Shown one piece after another: positions 1 through 11,941 of a DNA stretch of 53,597 nucleotides. Positions within the stretch are counted from its first letter, which is position 1. Each line of letters opens with the position of its first letter. The position numbers and the translations under genes were made by a program. Origin of the DNA: Syntrophobacter sp. SbD1 (GTDB lineage Bacteria > Desulfobacterota > Syntrophobacteria > Syntrophobacterales > Syntrophobacteraceae); contig OMOE01000161.1 in assembly GCA_900290365.1 (NCBI GenBank), positions 1-53,597 of the forward strand. Direction: 5' to 3'. Below the pieces are notes generated by a model. It was not told where the DNA came from. It saw only the letters and a program-made list of their open reading frames with translations, and searched no databases.

Positions 1-1
1 G

Positions 2-514
2 GGAGGGATCGCGGGGGGATTGCTGCTTCTCAATACCGGCGAGAACATGTTCCGGACATTGGTGCCCTACCTGATCCTGTTTGCCGCAGGGTTGCTTGCC
101 GTGCAGGAACCGGTGCGCAACTGGATAGTCCGCCACTCAGGGCATGCAGGCGGGCCCGGGACGGCGGAGATGTGGACCGCGCTTCCAGTGGCGCTTTCCG
201 CTGTATATGGAGGCTATTTCGGTGCGGGGCTCAGTGTGATTGTGCTCGCGGTGCTCGGGGCCGTGGTGGACGATTCGCTCACAAGACTAAATGCGCTCAA
301 GCAGTTTATTTCTTTTGCTATAAATATCGCGGCAGCCGTTTTTTTCCTCTTTTCCGGGCAGGTGGTGTGGCGAGCCGCACTGGTTATGGCAGTTGGCGCA
401 CTGGCCGGCGGAGCGATTGGAGGCCGGCTCGCCGGCAAAATTCGGCCGACCGTGCTGCGCCGCATCGTCGTCGCCGCCGGTGTCATTATCTCCGTCTTCT
501 ACTTCAGACACTGA
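2..514 (+). CDS. TauE/SafE-family membrane exporter, 3' part
   Basis: The C-terminal 170 residues of a TauE/SafE (DUF81) inner-membrane protein; the frame is open at the window edge, so the start lies outside. The family exports small anions such as sulfite and sulfonate-derived compounds. The fragment has several hydrophobic helices and the family motif YGGYFGAG at about residues 69-76, then a Gly/Ala-rich helix ([15 protein letters not shown]) before an Arg-rich loop and last helix. A sulfite/sulfonate role would suit the sulfur-metabolising context but is inference; substrates vary widely in this family. Confidence 0.85.
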   Translation, partial: GGIAGGLLLLNTGENMFRTLVPYLILFAAGLLAVQEPVRNWIVRHSGHAGGPGTAEMWTALPVALSAVYGGYFGAGLSVIVLAVLGAVVDDSLTRLNALKQFISFAINIAAAVFFLFSGQVVWRAALVMAVGALAGGAIGGRLAGKIRPTVLRRIVVAAGVIISVFYFRH

Positions 515-625
515 TACGGAGCCATTGTACCGGGGGATTACCGTTTGACCGTTCACTTTTTTTTGACACCGGCGTGAAATTCCGTTACAGGTATGGAGAA
601 GTGTCCATCCGGAAACTTCGGATGT

Positions 626-657
626 GACACTTATAGTTTCCAATTCGGAAAGGAGGC
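626..657 (+). repeat. Dispersed element, copy A (32 bp)
   Basis: The core reads GACACTT, two variable bases, AGTTTCCAATTCG, then AAAGGAG. A second copy lies inverted at 3351-3383 with only a few mismatches. The differences fall on amino-acid-changing positions in the shared reading frame, so this looks like a nucleic-acid repeat rather than a conserved peptide. The AAAGGAG part mimics a ribosome binding site. Confidence 0.7.
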
Positions 658-718
658 ATTTTTCGTCATGGCAAGGAGTTTCCAATTCGGAAAGGAGGCA
701 TTTTTCGTCATGGCAAGG
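635..718 (+). repeat. Perfect 42-bp tandem duplication
   Basis: Bases 635-676 are repeated exactly at 677-718. Each unit carries part of the dispersed element, an AAAGGAGG Shine-Dalgarno-like sequence and a following ATG, so the duplication doubles a possible translation start. The length is a multiple of three, so a frame reading through stays open. Confidence 0.95.
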
Positions 719-841
719 AAATCGAGGGTTTGCGCGGAGGCGTGCCTGGGTACGCCGCACAAGCCAACCCGAAGATTGACGCCGCCAAGGCGGAAAAGGA
801 CCCTTTACGGATGGAAACTAGAGAAGAATCCGGCTTCCTAA
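710..841 (+). CDS. Possible short basic peptide (43 aa), doubtful
   Basis: The ATG at 710 follows an AAAGGAGG sequence at about 692 and opens a 43-residue basic frame starting MARKSRVC. The first residues faintly recall the MARKxR start of REP-associated transposases (RAYT), but nothing after them does. The 42-bp duplication supplies a second RBS plus ATG upstream (668) in the same frame. This could be a remnant whose beginning alone survived, or chance. Confidence 0.2.
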   Translation: MARKSRVCAEACLGTPHKPTRRLTPPRRKRTLYGWKLEKNPAS

Positions 842-917
842 AACCAACCGGCCCGTCATTCCTCCGATCTTTATTTGGAAATTTTATAAGGATATCCTTA
901 GCACCTGGACCGGGTGA

Positions 918-3310
<2,393 letters not shown>

Positions 3311-3350
3311 TTTACATCCCGGAACCAAGTGGCCGGTTTTCAACCGGAGA

Positions 3351-3383
3351 GGCTCCTTTTCGAATTGGAAACTGCAAGTGTCC
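3351..3383 (-). repeat. Dispersed element, copy B (33 bp)
   Basis: Inverted, diverged copy of the element at 626-657, located 40 to 70 bases upstream of the cNMP/PilZ start. On the minus strand it reads GGACACTTGC, AGTTTCCAATTCG, AAAAGGAGCC. It extends the cNMP/PilZ reading frame upstream in a way that could mislead gene callers. Confidence 0.7.
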
Positions 3384-3487
3384 AATCAGTGGTCTCCGTA
3401 TGTAAACCATCCGAAGGTCTTTACCAATAATCGGATGAATTCACGAGTTTCTGCACATTTCATTCTCGATAGCTTTACAAATGATAA

Positions 3488-4564
3488 ATGTCTAAAATAG
3501 AAAGTGAGGCGTTAGGCGGTGTTTTTCCACTCAGTCCTCAGTCCTGTCCGGGGGAGGTGATCTCCTTTTATCTCAAGCGCATACGGCAGCGCGGCGCCTA
3601 TCATTTCATGATAAGCGAGACCTACACAGACCGGGGGGTCCTCAAATCCCGTGACCTCATGGATCTTGGGCCGGACCCATCGATTTACGTGGAGTATTTC
3701 GACCCGCGTGGTTTCGCTTTCCAATCCGTAATTGAAGAAAACCTCAAAATGGCGGGAGTCGAGTTCTGCCCTGATGACATCGAGCGAATTTTCAAGCCGT
3801 TTTTAAGGCCCGATATCAGAAGGATCATAGAAAACTTCGACCGATCGAGACGATCGAGGAGCAAGATTGCGTGCAATCACGAATTGTGCCCCGGACAGAG
3901 GATGGTCCACATATTCGACGCCCGCAGGCTTTATTATCTTCGGTTCGGCAGGTTCGACTCGGGCGAACTGGGACTGAAGCATTGGAAGTTTCTCAATGTG
4001 TTTCTGTGTAAATCAAGGGACGAGATCGAAAGCGACCTCGACCTGATGGAACAACAATTGCCTCCGGGTGAATATGCCGCCTATGTTTATGCTTCGCTCG
4101 GATTAACGCTTCTTTTCCCCCGCCATATTAGAGACTACCCCTCCGCCATTGACCGGGACAATGTTGATCGCAGGGTCTTATCGGAACTTTGTAAAATCAA
4201 TTCGGATGCAGATTTCTTTATCGGCGTTCAACACGAAAATGGGTCCCTGCACGAATATCTTAAGAAATATGCATGGCTTTATTTCGATTCCGAATTTCGA
4301 ACCGGGCCGTCATTGGCGGATTTCCGATTCACCGGGCGGCCCGTCAATCCCGCCCCGGTGCGACCGATTATTTCGCTTCAGGACGCATTCAGTATCTTCG
4401 AAATTTCCGCCGAGCAGTTTTCCCGGATCGGTGGCAGGGAACTAACGAGCATCTTTAGACGAAAAGCCAAGAAGATTCACCCCGACACAGGGGGCGAACA
4501 CGAGGATTTTTTGAGACTCTCCCAAGCCTATGAACAACTCATGGAAATAAAGAAAAGAAAATGA
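3488..4564 (+). CDS. J-domain (DnaJ-like) protein of unknown function
   Basis: A 358-residue protein whose last 65 residues form a J domain: a helix, then KKIHPDTGGEHEDFLRLSQAY, the HPD motif that stimulates Hsp70 ATPase activity. The long N-terminal part (about 290 residues) has no family I recognise. It is not hydrophobic, contains a clustered RSRRSRSK basic patch and a few scattered Cys residues, and has no signal peptide. It may bring a client to DnaK. It lies between the divergent cNMP/PilZ gene and a second PilZ gene, which hints at, but does not show, a link to cyclic di-GMP-controlled machinery. Confidence 0.75.
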   Translation: MSKIESEALGGVFPLSPQSCPGEVISFYLKRIRQRGAYHFMISETYTDRGVLKSRDLMDLGPDPSIYVEYFDPRGFAFQSVIEENLKMAGVEFCPDDIERIFKPFLRPDIRRIIENFDRSRRSRSKIACNHELCPGQRMVHIFDARRLYYLRFGRFDSGELGLKHWKFLNVFLCKSRDEIESDLDLMEQQLPPGEYAAYVYASLGLTLLFPRHIRDYPSAIDRDNVDRRVLSELCKINSDADFFIGVQHENGSLHEYLKKYAWLYFDSEFRTGPSLADFRFTGRPVNPAPVRPIISLQDAFSIFEISAEQFSRIGGRELTSIFRRKAKKIHPDTGGEHEDFLRLSQAYEQLMEIKKRK

Positions 4565-4834
4565 TCTCTAAAAAATTCACCACTTGCAACGTTTTGGACC
4601 TGTAGAATATCTGCTTGAATTGACTACCTTTTCCAAGGGCAAGAGTAATTGATATACCCAATTACTACCCTGCAAAATCACCCTTTCGCATTTAAATGAA
4701 ATGCTGTAATTATTATGAACCGTTATACTAATATTGAGGGCAGATTCTTGGACAGTATTAATGATGGCGGCCCGGCCGATCCCGGGCTTTTTCCCTGCGC
4801 TTGTCCGCGGGGGTTCATTTTGCCGGGGGGGGAA

Positions 4835-5227
4835 ATGCACGAAGACAAAAGAAAGTTTAGAAGGTTCAAGGCCAGAGAAGGGGCATTTGCCGCCTTTATA
4901 AGGCCGAATGAGCTGGTTAACATGGGGCAGATACAGGACATCAGCGCAGGCGGACTGTGCGTGCGGTATTTGGCCACAGACAACTCCAATGATGAATGGT
5001 CGGCAATAAAGATATTCGGGTGCAGAGACCGCTTCCTTCACCTGGACAGGGTTAAATGCCGGATCGTATATAATCATGAAGTCCCTGAAGGGTCTTGGGA
5101 GCAAATCAGCACCAGGAAATGCGGGGTGGAATTCAACGACCTGTCGGTAAAACACCAGTCTATTCTCGAGGAATTCATCGGCTGCTTTGCCTCGGCAGAC
5201 AGCAAAGTCGAGATCTTAAGGGTTTGA
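4835..5227 (+). CDS. PilZ-domain protein
   Basis: A single-domain PilZ protein of about 130 residues that probably binds cyclic di-GMP. The N-terminal DKRKFRRF basic motif and the QIDxSxGG-type box (QIQDISAGG) are the two ligand-binding elements, and the rest is predicted beta barrel ending in GVEFNDLS. I place the start at the ATG at 4835, behind a G-rich RBS-like tract, since PilZ proteins often open directly with this basic motif. An in-frame ATG at 4715 would add 40 residues without recognisable features. About 270 bases lie between the J-domain gene and this start, with no other gene seen. Confidence 0.8.
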   Translation: MHEDKRKFRRFKAREGAFAAFIRPNELVNMGQIQDISAGGLCVRYLATDNSNDEWSAIKIFGCRDRFLHLDRVKCRIVYNHEVPEGSWEQISTRKCGVEFNDLSVKHQSILEEFIGCFASADSKVEILRV

Positions 5228-5443
5228 AAGCCTGGATGGCGTCAGGTGCGCGTTTTGACTCTGCTGCTTCCCACTTCCTACCGGTTCCCGGCGCTTTGAA
5301 GCGCTGCACTAACTTAATCTCCCATTCTTGACATCAACTCCATCATAGCTATCTCTTAGGCTGAATGGATTTTGAACAATATCAGTATGCGCTTTACGCT
5401 ATGTAGCTGGATGTGCAATTGCGCGCAGAGGATCATTTTGCCT

Positions 5444-8149
5444 ATGAATTACTCCCTGAGCCTACAGTCGGACTTCATAGATTCGGAGTATCAGAAATGG
5501 AAATCGGACCCACAGAGCGTGGGCCGCGAATGGCGGATTTTTTTCGAGGGCTTCGAGTTTGCGGTCAGTCCCGCACAGGCCGGCGAGGGTTTTTGCGACA
5601 AGAAGGAAATGTGGAGGCAGTGCGGCGTACAGGAGCTTATTTATCGCTACCGCGATCTGGGCCACATTCTGACCTGCCTCGATCCGCTGGGCAGATGTGA
5701 GAACACCCATGCGCTGCTCGAACTTTCAGGTTTCGGCCTCTCGGAAGAGGACCTCGACCGGCTTTTCTACACCCCGCCAACACTGTTCCCGCAAGAGACT
5801 TCGCTCAGGCAGATCATATCGGCGCTTAGACAGACGTACTGTGGTCCGGTGGGCGTTGAATACATGCATCTTGAGGACCCGCACGAGCGGTTCTGGCTCC
5901 AGGAGCGCATGGAACCCTCGCGAAACAAACCCCGTTTCAGCAGGGACGAAAAGCTCGAAATTCTTAACAAGCTCTGCCAGGCTACCCTTTTTGAGCATTT
6001 CCTGCACACCCGCTACATCGGTCAGAAACGTTTCTCATTGGAGGGAGCCGAGGTCGTCATAACTATGCTCGACGCTCTCTTGAGATACGTCTGCGCGCAT
6101 GGCTGCCGCGAAGTTTTGATGGGCATGGCCCACCGGGGGCGCCTCAACATACAGGTAAACGTTTTAAATAAGCTCTATGAACATCTTTTCTGCGAATTCG
6201 AGGAGCACTACGATCCTCATTCGCTCTTCGGCTCCGGCGATGTCAAGTACCACAGGGGATACATGGTCGAGCTGGAATTGGGTGACTCCGGGCGCTTAAA
6301 GGTATTGATCCCAAACAATCCCAGCCATCTCGAAGCGGTTGACCCGGTGCTTGAAGGATTGGCTTTTGCAAGACAGGAACAGTTTGGAGAAGATGGTCGC
6401 CATCTGGTGCTTCCCGTTCTGATCCATGGAGATGCGGCCTTTGCAGGTCAGGGGGTTGTAGCCGAAACTCTCAATCTGTCGCAACTCGAAGGCTATTCTA
6501 CCGGAGGGACGCTGCACCTGGTCATCAACAATCAGATCGGGTTTACGACCCTTCCCGAGCACGCCCGCTCGACACGCTATGCGACGGATATAGCGAAGAT
6601 GCTTATGGTGCCCATCTTTCATGTTCACGGCGAGGACCCCGAGGCAGCGCTCCATACGGTGCAACTGGCGCTGGATTATCGCAATGAGTTCGCAAAAGAC
6701 GTCGTAATCGACCTGGTTTGCTACAGACGCTACGGGCACAACGAGGGAGACGAGCCCTACTACACGCAGCCCCTGATGTATGCCAGGATAAAAGACAGGC
6801 CCCCGCTCTACAAGAGTTACTTCAATTCCCTGAAGGAATCGGGGATCGCCTCCCAGGAGGACCTCAATCGTTATGTCGAAGGCGTAAACGGATGCATGGA
6901 ACTGGCCTTCTCAAAGGTGCACGATAATCTATGCTCAATGCCCGAGGAGAAATTCTACGACGTTTGGGATGGAACAAGCGGCAAATTTTCTCACGAACCG
7001 GTTGAAACAGGCGTAAGTGAGGATAAGCTCGTCGAACTTGCCCGAAAATTGAATTTTTTCCCCCAAGGCTTTGCCGTTCATCCCCGGCTGGCGCGCATAC
7101 TGGATAGAAGGCTGCGGAGCGTCGAGGAGGGGCGAGGGATTGATTGGGCCAATGCTGAGGCCCTGTCCTTCGCCTCGCTTGTCACCGAAGACACCCCGGT
7201 TCGCCTGAGCGGGCAGGACAGTGGCCGGGGTACTTTCAGCCAGAGGCACAGTGTCCTTTTTAACGTAAATAATGAACAACGCTATGTTCCGTTGAACAAT
7301 CTTTCAGCCGGCCAGGCCCCTTTCATGGTCTACGACAGCATGCTCTCGGAGGAAGCGGTGCTGGCCTTTGAGTACGGCTATTCATTGACCACCCCTAAGA
7401 CCTTGACGATCTGGGAAGCCCAGTTCGGCGACTTCGCCAACAATGCCCAACCTGTTTTCGACCAGTTCATCGCGAGCGCCGAATCCAAATGGCATCGGCT
7501 AAGCGGCCTGACAGTCCTCCTGCCTCACGGACTGGAAGGACAGGGTCCCGAGCATTCAAGCGCCCGGGTCGAAAGATTTTTGCAGCTTTGCGCGGAAGAT
7601 AACATGCAGGTATGCTATCCGAGCACGCCGGCACAGTATTTTCATCTTCTCCGCAGGCAGATGCGGACAAATTTCCGCAAGCCCCTGATCGTATTGACTC
7701 CCAAAAGCCTCCTGAGACTTCCGGAAGCAGCCTCTACGCTCTCTGAGATTTCTTCGGGGCATTTCCGCGAAGTCCTCGACGACCCCGGCTTTGAAGAAGC
7801 GCAAAAAATATATTTTTGCAGCGGGAAAATATATTACGAGCTGGTCCAAAAACGTAAAGCCGCAGGGGTCAAGGATACTGCGATCCTGCGGGTCGAGCAG
7901 CTATATCCCTTCCCGGAAGCGCAACTGAGGCATGTCCTCTCCAAATACGCCTCGGCCGCCCGGTTCCATTGGGTCCAGGAGGAGCCTGAAAACATGGGTG
8001 GATGGGACTTCATGCGATTCCGGCTAAAAACACTGACCGGCCACGACCCTGCCTATATTGGAAGAGCGCCTGCTGCAAGCCCTGCTTCAGGTTACCTGAT
8101 CACATACCGGCAAGAGCAGGATGTGCTGCTGGAAATGGCTTTCGGTTAG
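5444..8149 (+). CDS. sucA: 2-oxoglutarate dehydrogenase E1 component
   Basis: Thiamine-diphosphate-dependent E1 that decarboxylates 2-oxoglutarate and transfers the succinyl group to the lipoyl arm of E2. The 901-residue protein has the 2-oxoglutarate-specific N-terminal segment (FIDSEYQKW), MGMAHRGRLN, GDAAFAGQGVVAET, VINNQIGFTT, the GHNEGDEP region, LLPHGLEGQGPEHSSAR and QEEPENMGGWDF. Length and motifs match SucA rather than pyruvate E1. The start at 5444 gives MNYSLSLQSDFID, the usual beginning, with AGAGGA about 11 bases upstream; a TTG at 5372 would add 24 unlikely residues. It is followed 15 bases later by sucB. Confidence 0.97.
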   Translation: MNYSLSLQSDFIDSEYQKWKSDPQSVGREWRIFFEGFEFAVSPAQAGEGFCDKKEMWRQCGVQELIYRYRDLGHILTCLDPLGRCENTHALLELSGFGLSEEDLDRLFYTPPTLFPQETSLRQIISALRQTYCGPVGVEYMHLEDPHERFWLQERMEPSRNKPRFSRDEKLEILNKLCQATLFEHFLHTRYIGQKRFSLEGAEVVITMLDALLRYVCAHGCREVLMGMAHRGRLNIQVNVLNKLYEHLFCEFEEHYDPHSLFGSGDVKYHRGYMVELELGDSGRLKVLIPNNPSHLEAVDPVLEGLAFARQEQFGEDGRHLVLPVLIHGDAAFAGQGVVAETLNLSQLEGYSTGGTLHLVINNQIGFTTLPEHARSTRYATDIAKMLMVPIFHVHGEDPEAALHTVQLALDYRNEFAKDVVIDLVCYRRYGHNEGDEPYYTQPLMYARIKDRPPLYKSYFNSLKESGIASQEDLNRYVEGVNGCMELAFSKVHDNLCSMPEEKFYDVWDGTSGKFSHEPVETGVSEDKLVELARKLNFFPQGFAVHPRLARILDRRLRSVEEGRGIDWANAEALSFASLVTEDTPVRLSGQDSGRGTFSQRHSVLFNVNNEQRYVPLNNLSAGQAPFMVYDSMLSEEAVLAFEYGYSLTTPKTLTIWEAQFGDFANNAQPVFDQFIASAESKWHRLSGLTVLLPHGLEGQGPEHSSARVERFLQLCAEDNMQVCYPSTPAQYFHLLRRQMRTNFRKPLIVLTPKSLLRLPEAASTLSEISSGHFREVLDDPGFEEAQKIYFCSGKIYYELVQKRKAAGVKDTAILRVEQLYPFPEAQLRHVLSKYASAARFHWVQEEPENMGGWDFMRFRLKTLTGHDPAYIGRAPAASPASGYLITYRQEQDVLLEMAFG

Positions 8150-8164
8150 TTTTGAGGAGACAAT

Positions 8165-9466
8165 ATGATCGAGATCAAGATCCCCGAAGTTGGCGAATCG
8201 GTACAGGAAGCGCTGCTTGCGCAATGGGCCAGGCAGGACGGAGATTCGGTCCGCAAGGATGACGTCTTGTTGGTCATCGAAACCGAGAAGGTCACCCTTG
8301 AGATTTCAGCGCCGGCTGACGGTATTTTGAAAATCCTTGTGCCCGAGGGGCAGACCGTAAGGATCGGAACGGTTGTCGGCCAAATTGATGAGTCTGCGGA
8401 AAAAAGGGCGCCGGGAAAAGCCCCTGAGCAGGGAAAGGTGACCCCGGCCCCCGAAGCGCCCCGAGAACCGCCGCAGCGGAGCGTCCCCGAACCTTCTCCC
8501 ACGCCTCGCTCGGAAGAGGCCGCCAAGCCGGGGGGCGAAGGAAAAACCCCTGCCGGACCGGTCGTCTCATCATCTGCCCGCGCCATGGCCGGACAAAAGG
8601 GTGTTGACCTTTCCGCCGTCAGGCCCACGGGCCCCGGAGGAAGAATTACCGAAGGAGACGTCCTGCTCTACCTCGAACAACATGCCCCTAAGGAGGCGGC
8701 ACAGGCCCCCGGACGGGAATCCCCGCAAGCTGAGCCCGCTCCTGAAAAAAGAGAAAACCCTGCCCGCGAAGAAGAGATCCGCAAGCCAATGTCCCCCATC
8801 AGGCAACGGATTGCCGCAAGGCTGCTGGATGCGGTCCAAAATACCGCCATGCTCACAACATTTAACGAGATCGACATGAGCCGGGTGCAGGAGCTCAGGA
8901 AACAATTCGGGGAGCAGTTCAGACAGAAAAATGGCATCCGGCTGGGACTGATGTCGTTTTTCATAAAAGCCGGCGTCGCAGCTCTAAAGGAAATGCCCGA
9001 GTCTAACGCCTTCATCGAAGGCAAAGAGATCGTTTATCACAACTATTGTCACATAGGAGTGGCGATCGGGGCAGAGCGAGGCCTGGTCGTGCCGGTAATC
9101 AGAAATGCCGAGGGCCTCGGCTTCGCGGACATCGAGCGCGCTATTGCCGCTTTTGTAAAAAAGGTGGAGGAAAACAGGCTCGATATATCCGATCTTGAAG
9201 GAGGCACCTTCACGATAACCAACGGGGGTGTTTTCGGCTCGCTTCTGAGCACACCCATTTTAAACCCGCCCCAAAGCGCCATCCTCGGCATGCACAAGAT
9301 AGAGGACCGGCCGGTCGTGGTTGCCGGGCAGATTGTTGTCAGGCCTATGATGTATGTGGCGCTGACTTACGATCACCGAATAATCGACGGAAGGGGGGCG
9401 GTTACTTTCCTGCGCAGGGTCAAGGACCTTGTCGAAAACCCCGAGCGCATCATGATGGAAGTTTAG
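8165..9466 (+). CDS. sucB: Dihydrolipoyl succinyltransferase, E2 of 2-oxoglutarate dehydrogenase
   Basis: Transfers the succinyl group from E1-bound lipoamide to CoA. The 433 residues comprise one lipoyl domain (1-75; lipoyl-lysine K42 in ETEKVTLEI), a Pro/Ala/Glu-rich linker, a peripheral subunit-binding domain at about 138-172 (LSAVRPTGPGGRITEGDV), a second linker, and a catalytic domain from about 205 ending with the DHRIIDG motif that carries the active-site His and Asp. A GAGGAG ribosome binding site precedes the ATG. The linkers are notably rich in proline and charged residues. It is cotranscribed with sucA and followed by the interrupted lpdA. Confidence 0.97.
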   Translation: MIEIKIPEVGESVQEALLAQWARQDGDSVRKDDVLLVIETEKVTLEISAPADGILKILVPEGQTVRIGTVVGQIDESAEKRAPGKAPEQGKVTPAPEAPREPPQRSVPEPSPTPRSEEAAKPGGEGKTPAGPVVSSSARAMAGQKGVDLSAVRPTGPGGRITEGDVLLYLEQHAPKEAAQAPGRESPQAEPAPEKRENPAREEEIRKPMSPIRQRIAARLLDAVQNTAMLTTFNEIDMSRVQELRKQFGEQFRQKNGIRLGLMSFFIKAGVAALKEMPESNAFIEGKEIVYHNYCHIGVAIGAERGLVVPVIRNAEGLGFADIERAIAAFVKKVEENRLDISDLEGGTFTITNGGVFGSLLSTPILNPPQSAILGMHKIEDRPVVVAGQIVVRPMMYVALTYDHRIIDGRGAVTFLRRVKDLVENPERIMMEV

Positions 9467-9483
9467 ACTCAGTCGTGTAAGAT

Positions 9484-9500
9484 CAGTCGTCAGTCGTCAG
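9484..9500. repeat. Heptamer array, CAGTCGT class
   Basis: CAGTCGT repeated twice plus a partial unit, just downstream of the sucB stop. The same heptamer in another phase makes up the array at 17377-17398. Confidence 0.75.
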
Positions 9501-9501
9501 T

Positions 9502-9522
9502 GGCCACGCGCGGCGCGTGGCC
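9502..9522. promoter_or_regulatory. Perfect 10-bp-arm hairpin in the sucB-lpdA spacer
   Basis: GGCCACGCGC pairs perfectly with GCGCGTGGCC around a single central base. There is no T-run after it, so it is not a standard intrinsic terminator. It may stabilise the sucAB message or be a repeat-family core. It is sandwiched between two heptamer arrays. Confidence 0.7.
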
Positions 9523-9525
9523 GGT

Positions 9526-10980
<1,455 letters not shown>

Positions 10981-11025
10981 TTGTTTTTAATTCATAATTC
11001 GTCATTGAAGCTGTTCCACACCGCT

Positions 11026-11036
11026 CACTGTTCACT
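11026..11036. repeat. Isolated ACTGTTC-class heptamer motif
   Basis: CACTGTTCACT between lpdA and the convergent MlaC-like gene. The same 11 bases recur at 19153-19163, and their reverse complement at 19025-19035. Too short to stand alone, but it belongs to the same sequence class. Confidence 0.4.
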
Positions 11037-11039
11037 GAA

Positions 11040-11663
11040 TCACCTTTGAGCAACTTTTGCCTTTAATTGCGTCAACAAATCGTCAAACGAGCTTCTGGAC
11101 AATATTTCGTCGAACTGGCTGCGATAGTTGGTGACAAGGCCCACCCCTTCGATCGCCACGTCATACACCATCCAGTTCCCGTCTACGAGGTGCATGTAAT
11201 ATTCGATTGTGACTTTTCCGGCTTGTCCCCCGACAACGAGGGCTTCTACAACGGCATGATCTCCCTGCATTTGTTTCTGGTTATATGAGATTCTTTCGTT
11301 TGTATATTTTTCGATCTTTGTGATGTAGGTGTTAAAGAGCAACTGGCTGAAGTCACGGGTAAATTGCTGCTGCTTTTCCTGAGGCTGTCCCTTCCACGCC
11401 GGTCCCAAAGCGCGCTTGGCCAGCGCATTGAAATCGAAGTATTGGTCGACGAGCGCCCGGATCTTTGTTCGGCGGGTCTGAGTGTCTCCACTATGTTCCT
11501 TGAGCAGTTGAAGCACCTGGTCCGTACCCGTTTTCACCACTGTCACGGGGTCCTGGGCGGCTATTGAGCCGGAGGCCCACAAACAAAGAAAGACCACAGG
11601 GATGAGCATTTTGGAAACGGTGTATCTGCCCACCCACCTGCTTTGTGAATGCGCTGCCATCAT
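11040..11663 (-). CDS. MlaC/Ttg2D-like phospholipid-binding periplasmic protein
   Basis: A 207-residue exported protein of the MlaC (toluene-tolerance Ttg2D) family, the periplasmic carriers that shuttle phospholipids between outer membrane and an inner-membrane ABC transporter. It starts with a signal peptide (hydrophobic MLIPVVFLCLWASGSIAA, cleavage before QD). The mature part shows the family pattern: an FDFNALAKRALGPAWK helix, QQQFTRDFSQLL, and the beta-rich VTIEYYMHLVDGNWMVYDVAIEGVGLV. The start at 11663 is supported by GGAG about 8 bases upstream. No mlaFED genes are nearby, so the partner transporter lies elsewhere. It is convergent with lpdA and divergent from the DHH gene. Confidence 0.88.
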   Translation of the reverse strand: MMAAHSQSRWVGRYTVSKMLIPVVFLCLWASGSIAAQDPVTVVKTGTDQVLQLLKEHSGDTQTRRTKIRALVDQYFDFNALAKRALGPAWKGQPQEKQQQFTRDFSQLLFNTYITKIEKYTNERISYNQKQMQGDHAVVEALVVGGQAGKVTIEYYMHLVDGNWMVYDVAIEGVGLVTNYRSQFDEILSRSSFDDLLTQLKAKVAQR

Positions 11664-11941
11664 AATTTTACTCCTTTCCCGAGGGCCGGATATAACCCGT
11701 CGCAAGCATGAAGTGATCCCGTTTTTCCATTTTCTATATTAATCACGCGCAAGGGGCATCACAGGAATTCTCTGAAGGAATCGAGAGAATTGAGGATGTC
11801 AGCCGGTTTGCAGGGCTATCTGTTGTTGACGGGAGTGAATTTTTATTCTCGTTAAAAAAAGCGCAAAATGTTTTTCACACCCCTATACTTTCCGGAAAAT
11901 TCAGGACTATATTATGTCTTACAAAGGGTTAAGAACCTGAC

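Noticed and set aside
287..760. Long minus-strand frame in the purA upstream region with repeated CHDEKCLLSELET
   Set aside because: It is the antisense reading of the 42-bp duplication and of the exporter gene, with no RBS or family.
593..841. An 82-residue frame with a tandemly repeated SFQFGKEAFFVMAR segment
   Set aside because: The peptide repeat is only the translation of the 42-bp DNA duplication, and the related copy at 3351-3383 differs at amino-acid-changing positions. No conserved protein is indicated.
9502..9522. Hairpin between sucB and lpdA as an intrinsic terminator
   Set aside because: Strong stem but no T-run on either side; kept only as a structural element.
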